A stretch of DNA of 64,000 nt from Ahaetulla prasina (lineage: Eukaryota > Chordata > Lepidosauria > Squamata > Colubridae), in the NCBI RefSeq assembly GCF_028640845.1, contig NC_080540.1, forward strand, positions 93,694,061-93,758,060. The letters are read 5' to 3'. A program made the translations under genes and the position numbers. Positions within the stretch are counted from its first letter, which is position 1; every line of letters starts with the position of its first letter. Positions 11,517 to 23,180 of this stretch are shown piece by piece. The notes under the pieces were generated by a model. The model saw only the letters and a program-made list of their open reading frames with translations, did not search any database and was not told the origin of the DNA.

Positions 11517-14500
11517 GAGAGCATTGCTTCTAACACCAATCTATTTATTCTATCAAACCTGGAAACTAGAAAGAAACCTAATTTTTGTATTTTATGCTAA
11601 AAAGAATTTAGGGAGAAAAAAGAATAAAACAAAGGGTCCATGTGTGTGAATGGTCTGTCTACCTATGGATGACCAGACACAAACAATCATTTCTGTAAAT
11701 AGACAGAAAACTTGAAAAGAAAAAAAAGGTTGCCCTCTAGTGTCTACTTATCCCACTGTTAATACAATATAGAAGACAGCTATTCCAATAAGATAGAAGA
11801 TTAGAGGTCTCAAACTTTCCTTCCCAGAGTCCGACGTGATCCAGAGCATGGATCTCTCCCTCATGAGAATGTGTACTGTGGATATCAGAATCTCAGGAAA
11901 AGATACTTTATTTACAACAATCCCAATTACAACAATGTTCATTATTAACAATTGTCTCTGGTATGGCAGGACTCACCTGTAAAAGTTAAGCTCATTGAAA
12001 TTGCTGAGTTCAGATGGTAAACCGAACAATTTCTGTGGCTATTAATCTCTTATCACCAAGTAATACACCTACACTGGTACTATACCATCATCTGCTAATA
12101 TTGAAAAACAGTGTAAGATCATTTTAAAAAAGCAGTTTAAGCTGCAACATTCAGATGAAGTAAACCCATGGAGAAAATACAAAAGACATGAAAAAGACAG
12201 AATTAAAGTGAGCCAACTCATATACAGAATATAAATGTAAGCTATAAGCATCGTTCCTATGCCTGCTTACTGTAAGGGTCTCAGACTGTAACACAGAAGA
12301 TTTAAACAGTGCTAATATAGTATGCCATTGAAACAGCTTGCAGGAGACTGTTTGCCCAGCTCAATTTCTACATACCACCATGCCTGTTGTTTGAAAGATG
12401 CCTGAAAATCATTTGATGCATCTCACTGCCAAGACATTCAGGAAAACTGAACAGTCAGACAAAATGTAAGGCAGTAAATTTATCTAGTTCAAAGCTCTCA
12501 AGGTGTCCAATGTAAGGCAATCCTAATAGATACGTAAATATTGTAGCATCTTAAAGTTTCGAGCCACTGGATTTCAAAATAATGCTCCTCCTTCTCTTAC
12601 TTCTCTTTTTGGAAATAATATAGTTTTCTTCAGAAATTTAAGGCAATTTGTCCTCTGGCTACTCATTTATGAAGAAATGCATTCTGACCTTTGGTATTCA
12701 AATATTCTAGATCAGAGCTACATCAAATGGAGGATTTGTGGTGTTAGAAGAATATAGATTGCAGCAGAGCTGTGCTTTTAAATTAAAAAAAATGTTTCGA
12801 TATATGCTAATTTAAAGGAACGACATTATTTTCCAACCTATTATTTTCAAAGTAAAAGGAAATCTAATTTTACATTATATTTTGTAGACTATTATTCTCT
12901 TTTCATAGCGATGGTTGTGTTTATAAAACTACAGTTCACATTTAAAAATATTATGATTTAATGCACTGATAGTGACGCCGATTAAATTTTCACCCTGCAT
13001 AAATATTTTTAAAATCTTTATAATAGCAAAAGAAAGTTGATCCTCAGTAACCAGAACTAATGATTGATAACAACGACTAATATTCTGTCATTGAGAAAGA
13101 GCTCAATCAGATATCATGTATTATAGCATGCCATTGTATATGCATCAATTAGTAAAAAACATTTACTAAGATAAGATCTATTAGCAGTAAACAGGATTAA
13201 AGGATTATTTTATCAGACAGGAGTCATGAGGCTGAGATTATTTGAAACGATCTGGGAATTGCTTACTGAAAGATGAAGGTTACACATCCTTACATCAATT
13301 ATTATTTTGTAGTAGTGAAAGGGCTTGTGCAGCATTCCAATGATATTGTGAGCTATTTCACTGGGAAGATATATCCCCAGATGGGTCACTTATGATAGGC
13401 AGGTTTAGATGTGGGATCAGACTAAATATGATCCACAAAAAAAGATAATGACAAACAATTCCTGTATTCTTCCAAGAAAAACAAATGGACTCTATAAACA
13501 GGACAATGTCTATGTCAAGGATTCTTAACTTCTTTAGTGTCATTGATCCCTTTGAGAATTTTAGGAAACCTATGGACATGAGAGTCTCTAATAAAGTCAG
13601 TGCTTGGATGGAACCTTCTAAATAACAAAAAATCTTGGTTGAAATAAAAAATAAGCCTTTCGGTTTCACAATGATCCAATCAACCACAGAGTCAGAGGAA
13701 GCTGATACTGAAAAATTCTATGTCAAGTAACAAAACTGTATTGATAAAAAACACAACAAAAATCAGACTCATCATTGGTGACCATGGAATACCAAAGTTG
13801 GAAATAAAATGCAATCTTGAGTAACAAAATAAACTGAACCTTGATATATGAAACAAAACAGATAACAGAGTATACAATTCTGCAAGAAAATATTTAATGA
13901 ATAATAGGTTAACATCAATAGATTTGCAAGGAAAACCCAATTTTAATCCAGGCTCCCATATTATTCATTTTCTTAATGAGAAAGAGAATACTTTTATTCA
14001 TGTTAAATGAAGTACATGACTTTCAGTCTGCAGCAGTTAAACATATAATACATAAACAGATTTGGTTTTAAACAATCACAATAATAACGATCCATTTAGA
14101 AAAGAGATGCTTTAATTTCACCGGTTTTACTAAACTACTGTACTCATCCATCATATACATATTCATATACTGAATATGAGACAAAAGCAAGCTTGCTATA
14201 TTCAGATAATGAAGTTATATTTCTTAACTGTGGTGAAGAGTGGGAACATATTCTCTTTTTCCCACCTTTTCCCCAGAGGAAATTATACACTAATATGTGA
14301 AGCTAGTTAAGCATCCTGATGGAACAGAGAACGTGGACAGACTTATCCAACATTAAATTTTTGTCAAGGAGTCATTCACTGATGGGCTGCATAGATGTGG
14401 AGGCAAAGGAAGTAATGCTTCAATTAACTCAGTCTTTTGACTGTACGGTAGTTAAGCGATGACCTTTCCCATAGATGAAGTAGCTCATATTCGAAGAACT

Positions 14501-15107
14501 TTAGTAACTTAAAAATGATTAGTTCAATTTTAAGTCTTAGATTTATACTTAATTTTTTAAAGTTCCACTGATTTTTACTTTTTGTGAGAACTTTTTGGTA
14601 GGGAGGTATGGTATACACATTTCTAAAATAAAATAAGCAGTTGTAGCTCAAGTGTTGATGAGAGATTCAATATGATTGTGTCCTCCTCCTCCTATGCAGT
14701 GAAATGCCAGTGGACACTATGGAAATTAAAATGAGAGCTCACTGCCTAGCCATCTGACCCTGGTAAAAGGAGGTCAGGTTGGCTTTTGTGCATAGAGTGG
14801 TTTGTTAAGCAGTAGCAATAACGAAAGCAGCATAGAGAAGCCATGCAGTATGTGTACAGTCCTCTACTTAGTTCTTCTGAATGCCAATTTTATTTCAGAA
14901 CATTACTTAGAGAAAGAATATTTACTCCAATTGAGCACAGGACTATGCCACAGTGATAGGAAATATCTAGAATATTTTAATAGTTTGTACAACATGTATC
15001 CTTTTAGTATTATCTCCTTGAATCTTACTATTCTCTCTATATTCTTCTACTACTAACTCATCAGAAACTGAATAAAGGGAAGAGTGAAAGCTTGAAGAAT
15101 ACAAAAG
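11517..15107. other. Single-copy AT-rich DNA with one possible ancient hAT relic
   Basis: No reading frame can be supported: the longest (109 codons, minus, 13358-13687) lacks any family signature. At about 13515-13600 a stretch with GGATTCTTAACTTC, CATTGATCCCTTTG and CCTATGGAC resembles the terminal region of ancient amniote hAT (Charlie-like) elements, with low certainty. The rest is unassigned. Confidence 0.4.
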
Positions 15108-15109
15108 TG

Positions 15110-15279
15110 TATGGAGATTCTCAGTCATCCAGGTCATGATTGTCCCAAAGGTACTTTTTCAGGAGGCAACTGGACTTCCTTGTTTTTTTCTTTTAAGATG
15201 TGGCACTTCTCATCCAAGCAGCTTCTTCAGCTCTGACTGGATGGTGGGGAATGGAAAGATTTAAGTGGCCTCAATGACT
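15110..15279 (-). repeat. Penelope-like/hammerhead-like dispersed repeat, copy 2
   Basis: On the minus strand this reads through the CATTCCCCACCATCCAGTC block, GAGCTGAAGAAGC, GGATGAGAAGTGCC, GTCCAGTTGCCTCCTG, then TGACCTGGATGACTGAG, extending further 3' than the other two copies. It is arranged head-to-head with copy 3. Inverted partial copies are typical of Penelope-like elements, which is part of the reason for the tentative class. Confidence 0.55.
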
Positions 15280-15287
15280 CTCTAAAA

Positions 15288-15704
15288 CAGGGATGTCAAA
15301 CTTAATTTCACTGAGGGCCACATCAGGTTTGTGTTTGAACTCAGGGGGCTGGGGGACATGGCAGGGTGCATGGCCAGGGTGCACGTGGTAGGCTTGACAT
15401 CACTCATCAAGGCTCCATTTTTGGCCACGACAGCCTCCTGCATCCATCTGCCAGAGAAAACGGAGCTCAGGGAGGCTGCACGCAGGCCTGCCAGGCTCCA
15501 TTTTCACTGGCAGACGGCTGCAGGAGGCCATCACAGCCAAAAACATAGCATGCGTGGGATGTGCGTGGCCCTCCCAAGATCAGTTTTTGCTGGCAGAGGC
15601 ACTGGGGGACGGTCCTTTGCTGTTTCCAAGGCAGGCCCACAGGCCAGATCTAAGCACACCATGAGCTGGATCCTGCCCCTGTGCCTTGAGTTTGACCCCC
15701 CCTA
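15288..15704. mobile_element. Non-autonomous hAT element (TGTCAAACT family)
   Basis: Terminal inverted repeats CAGGGATGTCAAACTT and AGTTTGACCCCCCCTA bound a GC-richer body. An 8-bp duplication with one mismatch (CTCTAAAA at 15280-15287, CTTTAAAA at 15705-15712) flanks it. The 138-codon frame inside (15331-15747) runs out through the right terminus into flanking DNA and is not a transposase. The insertion sits between the two arms of the inverted repeat pair. Confidence 0.82.
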
Positions 15705-15712
15705 CTTTAAAA

Positions 15713-15850
15713 GAATGCAAATGACCAGCGGTCTGCAAGGAATATAAATCCTTCCATTCCCCACCATCCAGTCAGAGCTGAAGAAGCTTCTTGGATAAGA
15801 AGCAAAACATCTCCAAAGGGATAAAAAAAAAACCCAGAAAGTCCAGTTGC
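15713..15850 (+). repeat. Penelope-like/hammerhead-like dispersed repeat, copy 3
   Basis: Colinear with copy 1: CCTTCCATTCCCCACCATCC, then GAGCTGAAGAAGCTTC, GGATAAGAAGCAAAACATC and GTCCAGTTGCCTCCTG. It is inverted relative to copy 2, with the hAT element between them. Confidence 0.55.
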
Positions 15851-16134
15851 CTCCTGAAGAATAAACCATATCCTGGCACCAGTTAGAGCTGATAAATGGA
15901 AACAAAGTAAAAGAAAATCTATATGCCTTAATGACTGGCATATCATGAATGGCTGATACATCAAAGAAAGAAAGGAAAAGGTAAAAGGACAGAACAAAGT
16001 GTAAAAAGTTGTTGTGAGAACAAGCACAGATATCAAATCTCTGTATACTGCTTTACACTTATATTTTAAATTAAAGATTGTTAATACACACAGACAACAG
16101 TCTTTAGTTTTGCAAAAAAAGGAAAAGGAAAAAG

Positions 16135-16380
16135 GCCGGTTTAGCTCAGGCTGGTAAAGCCTGTTATTAAGAACACAGAGCCTGCAATTACTGCAGGTTC
16201 AAGCCCGGCCCAAGGTTGACTCAGCCTTCCATCCTTTATAAGGTAGGTAAAATGAGGACCCAGATTGTTGGGTGGGCAATAAGTTGACTTTGTAAAAATA
16301 TACAAATAGAATGAGACTATTGCCTTATACACTGTAAGCCGCCCTGAGTCTTCGGAGAAGGGCGGGGTATAAATGTAAAA
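16135..16380 (+). mobile_element. tRNA-headed SINE with an L2-type tail
   Basis: The head has a good A box (TAGCTCAGGCTGG, 16142-16154) and B box (GGTTCAAGCCC, 16196-16206), so it would be an RNA polymerase III transcript. The middle (about 16207-16280) shares GTAGGTAAAATGAGGACCC and its surroundings with the SINEs at 6436 and 17012. The 3' end (16335-16375) carries the AAGCCGCCCTGAGTC block and GGCGGGGTATAAAT, the same tail as L2 LINEs in this window, implying mobilisation by L2. It lies in A-rich DNA (AAAAGGAAAAGGAAAAA on both sides), the probable target duplication. Confidence 0.82.
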
Positions 16381-16412
16381 CAAACAAAAAAAAAGGAAAA
16401 GGAAAAGGAAAA

Positions 16413-17011
16413 AAGAAATAGAGGACTATTTTAGCAGCTAAACAATCCTCCAGTGAGTGCTTTTCAAAGAACTCTACATCCATCAGCCAGATAATATACA
16501 TTTCTCTGAATCTAGTACTTTAATATCTAAAATAGTTGGTTCCTATTTTGCATAAATGATAGCCATTTGGAGAAATAGTTCATGGGCAGATACGAATTCT
16601 TGAATTCCCAAGGAGGTTAATCTTATAATACCCACTTAATTGTGATGCATTTCAGTGAGAACAGACATAATCCTGTTTACTTGGCAAATGAAATGGAGTC
16701 ACATAACCACAATTGAAAAACAAATAAAATATGGTTAAATTGTATTGCATGCTATTAGCGTTTAGGAAAAGGAAGATGAATGAGTGATGCATTTTTTCAA
16801 AATATCATGTCAGGAGGAGATTGTAATCTGTGAGGTAGTGAAGAATCCGAAGTGTTAGAACTCAATTAACTTATTTGTGTAAATCACATCCTGCTTTTAA
16901 GTGGTATATGTTATTTACTTGCCTTGGCAATTCTATGAGAACAAATATCAGTGTAAAACTACATTATTCTACATTGCTAGCTTCCCGGTGCACTCAAGCA
17001 TGAGGTGTTTT
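16413..17011. other. Single-copy AT-rich DNA
   Basis: Nothing recognised. Confidence 0.5.
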
Positions 17012-17236
17012 AATAGCAATAGCACTTAAGACTTATATACTGCTCCATACGACTTTACAGCCCGCTCTAAGTAGTTTACAATGTTAGCATATTGTCCCCA
17101 ACAATCTGAATCCTCATTTTACTGACCTCGAAAGGATGGAAGGCTGAGTCAGCCTTGAGACACTCAGACTCAAACTCCTGGAGTGAGCAGTGAGTTAGCC
17201 TGCAATTCTGCATTCTAACCACTGTGCCACCATGGG
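17012..17236 (-). mobile_element. tRNA-derived squamate SINE, second copy
   Basis: Same family as 6436-6675: on the minus strand GGTGGCACAGTGGTTAGAA, a decayed B-box region, the core TCAGTAAAATGAGGATTC and the 3' block AAGTGCTATTGCTATTA. More diverged than the first copy. Confidence 0.78.
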
Positions 17237-18742
17237 TCTAAGAATGAATATTCTTTACAATAGACAACCTAATAGAACTGGACTATTTGTTAAAAACAGT
17301 ATAATGAAACAACGTATTTCCAATCAGCTATTATTTACCAAAATCTTAGATTAATGTTGGCAGGATGGTGCCTATAGCAGAGAGTATCCTGAAAGTATCT
17401 CTAGTTTTGATTTTGGAAAATAGGTGTTTGGTGACAGGCTATGCCCATCATAAGAGCTTTTTGCAAGTAAGCAAGTCTCACATAAGAATACATTTATGAG
17501 TGTATTCATCACATTTTCCCAAATTTCCCAATGTGCCCCCAGCTTTAAAAGTTTGCCTATCCCTGCGTAGGTGGTATGGCAGCTACAGATAGTTTTGGGG
17601 AACCCAAATTTTCCCTAAAAACAGTGAAACAAAATTCAGAACTGTTAAAAAACAACAAACACTAAATTTAGGCAACCATTAACAGTACCTGGTTTTTTAA
17701 AAGAACAACAAACCTTCATAATATATTGTGTTATTCAGCATATATTAAAACTAGATAGGTTCAAATTAATGACTTGTGATTAATTTATTCCCACAATTTT
17801 AAATTGAAGCTTTAGTTTAATTCACAGTGAAAATAACTGTCTTTTCTTTTAATTCAAAATCCAGCTGAAGTATCAAACATTTCACAGATTTTGCTGACAG
17901 AGAATATTACTTTAGAATCAGGCTGGCTGAAAAGGGAAAATATTTTTTGTATCAATTCTTATTGTGGTCATCTATCTTATGCACTTGATGCAATCAGTTT
18001 ATGAATGAATCTCCCTCTTAATCTTTTGTTCCCACTGGACGCATTGCTTAATGTATCTTCCCACCTTTGCCTAAGTGATAAAAAGTCAATTTTCATGTGA
18101 AATAAAAGAGCGGAATCTATCAAAAGTTAATCTCTTTTTTGAACTATGCAATCTATGTAGGCCATACATTTTTGGTAACAGTTTCATATATCAAGCATGG
18201 CTTTTAGAAAATTTAGCCTAGAAAAAACATTTAGCAGTCTAGATGCAAGTGCTTATTTGTAAAGAATAAATCAATGCCCAGAGAGATGGCAGAAATACAC
18301 ACATCAAAATACAATTTTCACTATTTATTTTGTCAATGGATTATATTAATGAGTATGAATGATATTGGAGATAATCATGCTCACATTCGAGGTAACTGCC
18401 TAAACCAATGTGTTTCCAATAGATTGCTCTTCTACTTTAGGTTAGCATTCTAAATTCTGTATTTCCCAGGCATCAAGATTTGTAACTCCAGATCTCAGAT
18501 TAAATCAACTACTTGGCATAAGAAGGGGGCTATCTGAATGTCATAAAAATGTATTTGATAGTTTGCATTCTCTTATAATTGCCCTATCTCCTCTTATAGT
18601 GACCTTTACATCGATTGTAGAGAAGACTATAAAAAGACCTTTTCACTACAGTTTTATGGTGCAGATATGGGAGAAGTCAATTCTTTAGGCATCTGGTGTG
18701 TACTTATAACCAAGTAAAATACAATCAATAAATAAAACACAG
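17237..18742. other. Single-copy AT-rich DNA
   Basis: No gene. AAAGTTTGCCTATCCCTG at about 17548-17565 looks like one terminus of a hAT element, but I could not find its partner. Confidence 0.4.
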
Positions 18743-19087
18743 TACAGATAATCCTCGAATTATTACCACAATTGAGCCCAACAATTCTGTTAAGTGAGAC
18801 ATATGTTAAGTGAGTTTTGCCCCATTTTACAATCTTCCTTGCCACTGTTGTTAAGTGAAAGCCTTTTGCATTTCAAAAGGCTGCAGAAGGCTGCAAAAGA
18901 TGATCAGGTGATCTTGGGACACAACAATAATGGTAACCAGTTGCCAAGCACCTGAATTTTGATCACGTGAGCATGGGGCTGCTACAAAGGTCGTAAGTGT
19001 GAAAAATGGTCAAAAGTCATTTTTTAGGTGCCACTGTAACTTTGAAGGGTCATTACACGAACTGTTGTAAGTCAAAGGCTACCTATA
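18743..19087. mobile_element. TA-flanked MITE-like repeat (GTAGTCCTC family), copy 1
   Basis: Termini TACAGATAATCCTCGAA and a decayed complement ending GGCTACCTATA bound a body rich in TTAAGTGA motifs and a GATCACGTGA block, a pattern repeated at 20504, 30838, 31452 and 32963. TA at both outer edges and inverted ends suggest a Tc1/mariner-type non-autonomous element; this class is an inference. It has no coding capacity. Confidence 0.7.
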
Positions 19088-19696
19088 TCAACCAATATTA
19101 GCAATAAAACAAAGGAAGATGTTTTTGACTACCAATGTAATGATAATATAAATATATGCAGAGTAATGAGAAAGAACGTTCATATGGTTTTATTAAGAGT
19201 CTGGATAGAAGCACTATAAAGACCTTTTTAAATGTCAAAAGATCACACATAATTTAAGGGAAAATTTATTCCAAAGGGAAGGAACAGTATAGCACAATGC
19301 CCTAAAATGTGATTTTATTGTATGCACTTGATGCAATCTATTATACTTGACAAAAAAATCTACATAATTACAGATATACCTTTTTTTAAAGAATATCCAT
19401 AATTATATGGAGACATAAGTTTATTCAGCATGAATGAATCTCCCTTTTAATCTTTTGTTCCCACTGGATGCATTGCTTAATGTATCTTCCTACCTTAATG
19501 TATCTTCCCACCCAGCAACTTAAACTGATAAAGGACCAAAGGACCAATAAATATGATAATTCATGCAAAAAGGAAATAGGGGTGAACTGAAAGAAATCTA
19601 GGACCACATGAACCACACTATTCTGAAGCTGGAGCATAAGATAGTAAGTAGACAGGAAGGTCTCTCAACTACCTAGTAGTAGTCAATGTGCGACAT
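19088..19696. other. Single-copy DNA
   Basis: No gene. A short local duplication at about 19428-19510 (TTAATGTATCTTCC repeated) matches a sequence at 18003-18062 (CTTTTGTTCCCACTGGA block), so a small dispersed duplication of about 60 bases is present. Confidence 0.5.
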
Positions 19697-19704
19697 TACT
19701 AAGG

Positions 19705-19971
19705 CAGGAGTGAAATCCAGCACGTTGTGACAGGTTATGGAGAACCGGTAGTGGAAATTTTGAGCAGTTTGAAGAACCGGCAGCAGAAATTTCAAAGGAC
19801 CAGCAAATACCACCTTTGGCTGGCCCCAGAGTGCGGAGGGAATGGAGATTTTGCAATATCCTTCCCCAGGAGTGGGGGAGGGAATGGAGATTTTGCAGTA
19901 TCCTCCCCCTGCCACGCCCACCAAGCCATACCCACAGAACCAGTAATAAAAAAAAATACATTTCACCACTG
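19705..19971. mobile_element. Non-autonomous hAT element (GTGAAAT family)
   Basis: Ends are CAGGAGTGAAATCCAGCA and the inverted TACATTTCACCACTG, flanked by a perfect 8-bp duplication TACTAAGG (19697-19704 and 19972-19979). The interior has two near-identical GGGAATGGAGATTTTGCA blocks and the AGAACCGG motif found in related copies at 21095 and 47935. Confidence 0.9.
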
Positions 19972-19979
19972 TACTAAGG

Positions 19980-20503
19980 CATAAATTAGGTTCCATTTCT
20001 AACGTGACCAAATTCTCCAAATATTCAGTAGCTGAGCTTTATCAGTAAAAGGCTTTAAAGAAAGTTTCTCATCAATTAAGAATTCTTAAAAATGTACACT
20101 AGAAGGTACTGCAACGAGACAGTAAACCATATACTATTTTTCTTAGCTGGGCAGCTATATAGTCTTTGGTGATCAAAATATTGCCATCCTTGATGCTTCA
20201 TGTATCTCCTACTCATATTCCAATCATCACTCAAGACTTCAGAATTTATAATATATTGTTATAAAATTTGTAGTATGTTGTTAGATCAACCCTATACAGT
20301 AGTTCCAAAGGGGCACTTATTAAAATATATTTAATAATATTTAATATATTTAAATATATTTTATATATAAAATGATCTTATACTTTTGTTGTGGCTATAT
20401 TTTCTATTAGCACAACCTGGTTTGCCAGTTGCACCCTTTACAGAAAATCTTTGCCATGGTAATTCATCTTCAAGTTATGAACTTGATTATTTACTTATAG
20501 CTG
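19980..20503. other. Single-copy AT-rich DNA
   Basis: Nothing recognised; includes a strongly AT-rich patch at 20320-20370. Confidence 0.5.
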
Positions 20504-20869
20504 TACAGGTAGTCCTCAACTTATGACCATAATTGAGTCCAAAATTTCTGTTGCTAAGTGAGACAGTGAATTTTGCCCCATTTTACTACTTATCTTGCAA
20601 CAGTTAAGTGAATTGCTGCAGCTGTTAAGTTAGTAACATGGTTTTTAAGTGAATCTAACTTTCCCATTGACTTTGGCTGTCAGAAGGTCAAAAAAGGTGA
20701 TCACCTACAACTATCATAAATATGAATCAGTTGCTAAGTGTTTTGATCACATGAACATAGGGATGCTGCAAGGAAAAGGTCTGAGAAAAGGTCATAAGTC
20801 ACTTTTTTCAGTAGTGTTGCAAACTGAACAGTCAGTAAATAAACTGTTGTAAATTGAGGACTATCTGTA
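20504..20869. mobile_element. TA-flanked MITE-like repeat (GTAGTCCTC family), copy 2
   Basis: The best-preserved copy: left end TACAGGTAGTCCTCAACTTA and right end AAATTGAGGACTATCTGTA are inverted repeats. Internal landmarks CCCATTTTACTACTTA, TTAAGTTAGTAACATGG and GGTCATAAGTCAC occur in the same order as in the other copies. No ORF of transposase type. Confidence 0.8.
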
Positions 20870-21094
20870 GATTAATCTTCTAATAATCTAATTATTGGTC
20901 ATGCTGAATTTTCAAGGCCAATAGTTCTTAATATGAAACTTTCTTAAAAGACATCTAAAAACATTAAATTTTAGCTAATGCGCCAGCTGGGTTGCATTTT
21001 TTTAAAAAAATAAAAAATAAAGTAGTTTATCATTTTAGGATAAATTCAAATATTTTACTACTAGGGGCCTTAACATGGCTTAGGGACCTAAGAA

Positions 21095-21344
21095 CAGGGG
21101 TGAAATACTACTGGATCATGTTATCCGATAGCGATCATGGCCAGTAATTCGGCAATCCGGTAGCTATGACAGAGCAAAGCTCCACCCACTCACCCGGGTG
21201 TCATTACTTCCTGATTTTAACCAGGAAGTAATGAGTTTTTTTACTTTCTGTGCATGTGTAGGTTTTGCGCATGCGCAGGTCTGCATGTGCATGTGGTGCG
21301 TGCACTTCCAAGCCGGTAAGGAAGGTAAGTAGATTTCACTCCTG
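21095..21344. mobile_element. Non-autonomous hAT element (GTGAAAT family), second copy
   Basis: Ends CAGGGGTGAAATACTACTGG and AGATTTCACTCCTG are inverted repeats. Flanks CCTAAGAA (21087-21094) and CCTAAGAG (21345-21352) are an 8-bp duplication with one mismatch. The interior holds a perfect palindrome-like pair around ACTTCCTG/CAGGAAGT and alternating purine-pyrimidine GTGCATG runs. Confidence 0.87.
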
Positions 21345-21352
21345 CCTAAGAG

Positions 21353-21782
21353 CACCCCCTGAATCAGTATGGCAGTGTTGTCAGGTCTTAGCAGGTCTTG
21401 TCTGTCACCCCCATTGACAGAAAAAGTACATGTACATGATTTGAAGTAAGATTTCTTTCTAAATAGGAAATGGCCAAAATATGTCACTAAATGTATTGAC
21501 ATTAAGCCAACTGACTATTTTTAGTAATTGTGTTGATCTATTGTAATGAATACAGGGGGATCCATGCTTTGCCTTTTTGTTAATAAATGAATGAAATTTA
21601 ATGAAATTTTACTAATATTTTATTACTGATCATTTAACATTGTTATTATGTACCCTAGGAATTTTTTTTAAAAAAAGAAGTATATAGTAGTGACACTGAT
21701 TAAAGTAAAAAACACATCAGTCAATTTCATCTTGCCATAGATTAAACTCTGAAAGTCCTAACAATAGTGTCTTATACCTGTC
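21353..21782. other. Single-copy DNA
   Basis: Nothing recognised. Confidence 0.5.
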
Positions 21783-21790
21783 ATGGATTA

Positions 21791-22146
21791 AAGGTAAAGG
21801 TAAAGGTTCCCCTCGCACATATGTGCTAGTCGTTTCCAACTCTAGGAGGCGGTGCTCATCTCTGTTTCAAAGCCGAAGAGTCAGCGCTGTCCGAAGATGT
21901 CTCTGTAGTCATGTGGCCGGCATGACTAAACACCAAAGGCGCATGGAACGCTTTTACCTTCCCACCAAAGGTGGTCCCTATTTTTCTACTCGCATTTTTT
22001 ACGTGCTTTCGAAATGCTAGGTTGGCAGAAGCTGGGACAAGTAACGGGAGCTCACCCGTTACGTGGCACTAGGGATTTGAACCCTGAGCTGCCGACCTTT
22101 CGATCAACAAGCTCAGAGTGTTAGCCAACTGAGCCACCACATCCCT
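21791..22146 (-). mobile_element. Sauria-type SINE, full length
   Basis: In its own orientation the element has a tRNA-like head beginning GGGATGTGGTGGCTCAGTTG with a B box at 22072-22083 (GGGTTCAAATCCC on the minus strand), a conserved body, and a tail of ACCTTT units at 21791-21806. The tail is shared with Bov-B LINEs, which are known to mobilise Sauria SINEs. ATGGATTA occurs just outside both ends (21783-21790, 22153-22160), a possible target duplication. Transcription would be by RNA polymerase III from the internal boxes. Confidence 0.9.
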
Positions 22147-22160
22147 CTAATTATGGATTA

Positions 22161-22768
22161 CACAATTAAAAAAACAGTGAAATATTCTTTTAAAGATTCC
22201 TTATATTCCTTACTGTTTAGAAAGTGTTGCGGGGTGTATATTGTTTGAGTCAGAGAAAATTATCTGTGGGGAGAGAAGAGCTATATAGCAATACACAAAA
22301 CCAAACAAGGACATTGAAACTGCAGTTATAAAAGCTGACCTCTGATCCTGAAACATAAATCTGTTCTGTCATCTGTTCATTGTATTCAATCATAAATCCT
22401 CCCTAAACACTTATCAGCACCTTCAAGCCCATTCTAGATCATCACAAAGGTCATAATTCCATTTTCCCCCTCAGAATTTTATTTTACCGTTGTCTACTTT
22501 TGATGGAAAGGTAGATGGATGGCAACAGAAAAGAACTAAAATGGTAGGGAATTTTTCTTTAATAAAAATGACTAAAAGTGATTGGAAGTACATTTTATAT
22601 CCCGGTGATAATACACATATTGGTCCTTGCAGTCTGTTATATTGTACCCTTGCTGAATTTGTCTCTGAGAAGTAGAAAGAATATAAGGAAAAGCAATTTA
22701 TTTATTTATTTGTCTAATAAAATGCTATTTAAACAAAGCACAAGTAATTTATTTTTCTTACTACGTTA
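22161..22768. other. Single-copy AT-rich DNA
   Basis: No gene or repeat recognised. Confidence 0.5.
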
Positions 22769-23180
22769 AGATTATAAATAAAAGACTTCCGGTTTGGCAC
22801 CGTAGGTGATGGCGGTGATCTTTACGATCACCAACCTCTGGATTATGTGGAATCGCTAGGACAGCTTAAATCTGCTGTCCAGCGGTTCGGAAAACCCCCT
22901 CTTCGGGAGAAGGAGAAGGGGTGAGCTGAGGGCAGAGGTTGAATTTCCCTAAAGCCCCTGAGAAAAAAGGGGTTTGAAGGGTTAAGTTCCCTCCAGTAAC
23001 CCGAAGTGCTCCAGATCCGAGGATTCTTCTGCTTTGGCGGAACCAATCACCACGACCAAACGCCGAGATTTATTTTGGACAATAAAGGATTATACCGGAC
23101 AGAACGAAAGTGGGAGAACTTTAAGCAAGGAGCCAAGCCGATTCCCCGATACTTTGTAACAAGCTTGAAAACAGCAAGAA

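Noticed and set aside
15331..15747. A 138-codon plus frame
   Set aside because: It lies in a non-autonomous hAT element and runs out through its terminus; no transposase features.
16135..16206. A tRNA gene, because A and B boxes are good
   Set aside because: The cloverleaf is not closed and the sequence continues into a SINE body with an L2 tail; it is a SINE head.
17540..17570. A hAT element terminus (GTTTGCCTATCCCTG)
   Set aside because: No matching inverted end or 8-bp duplication was found nearby, so a complete element cannot be called.
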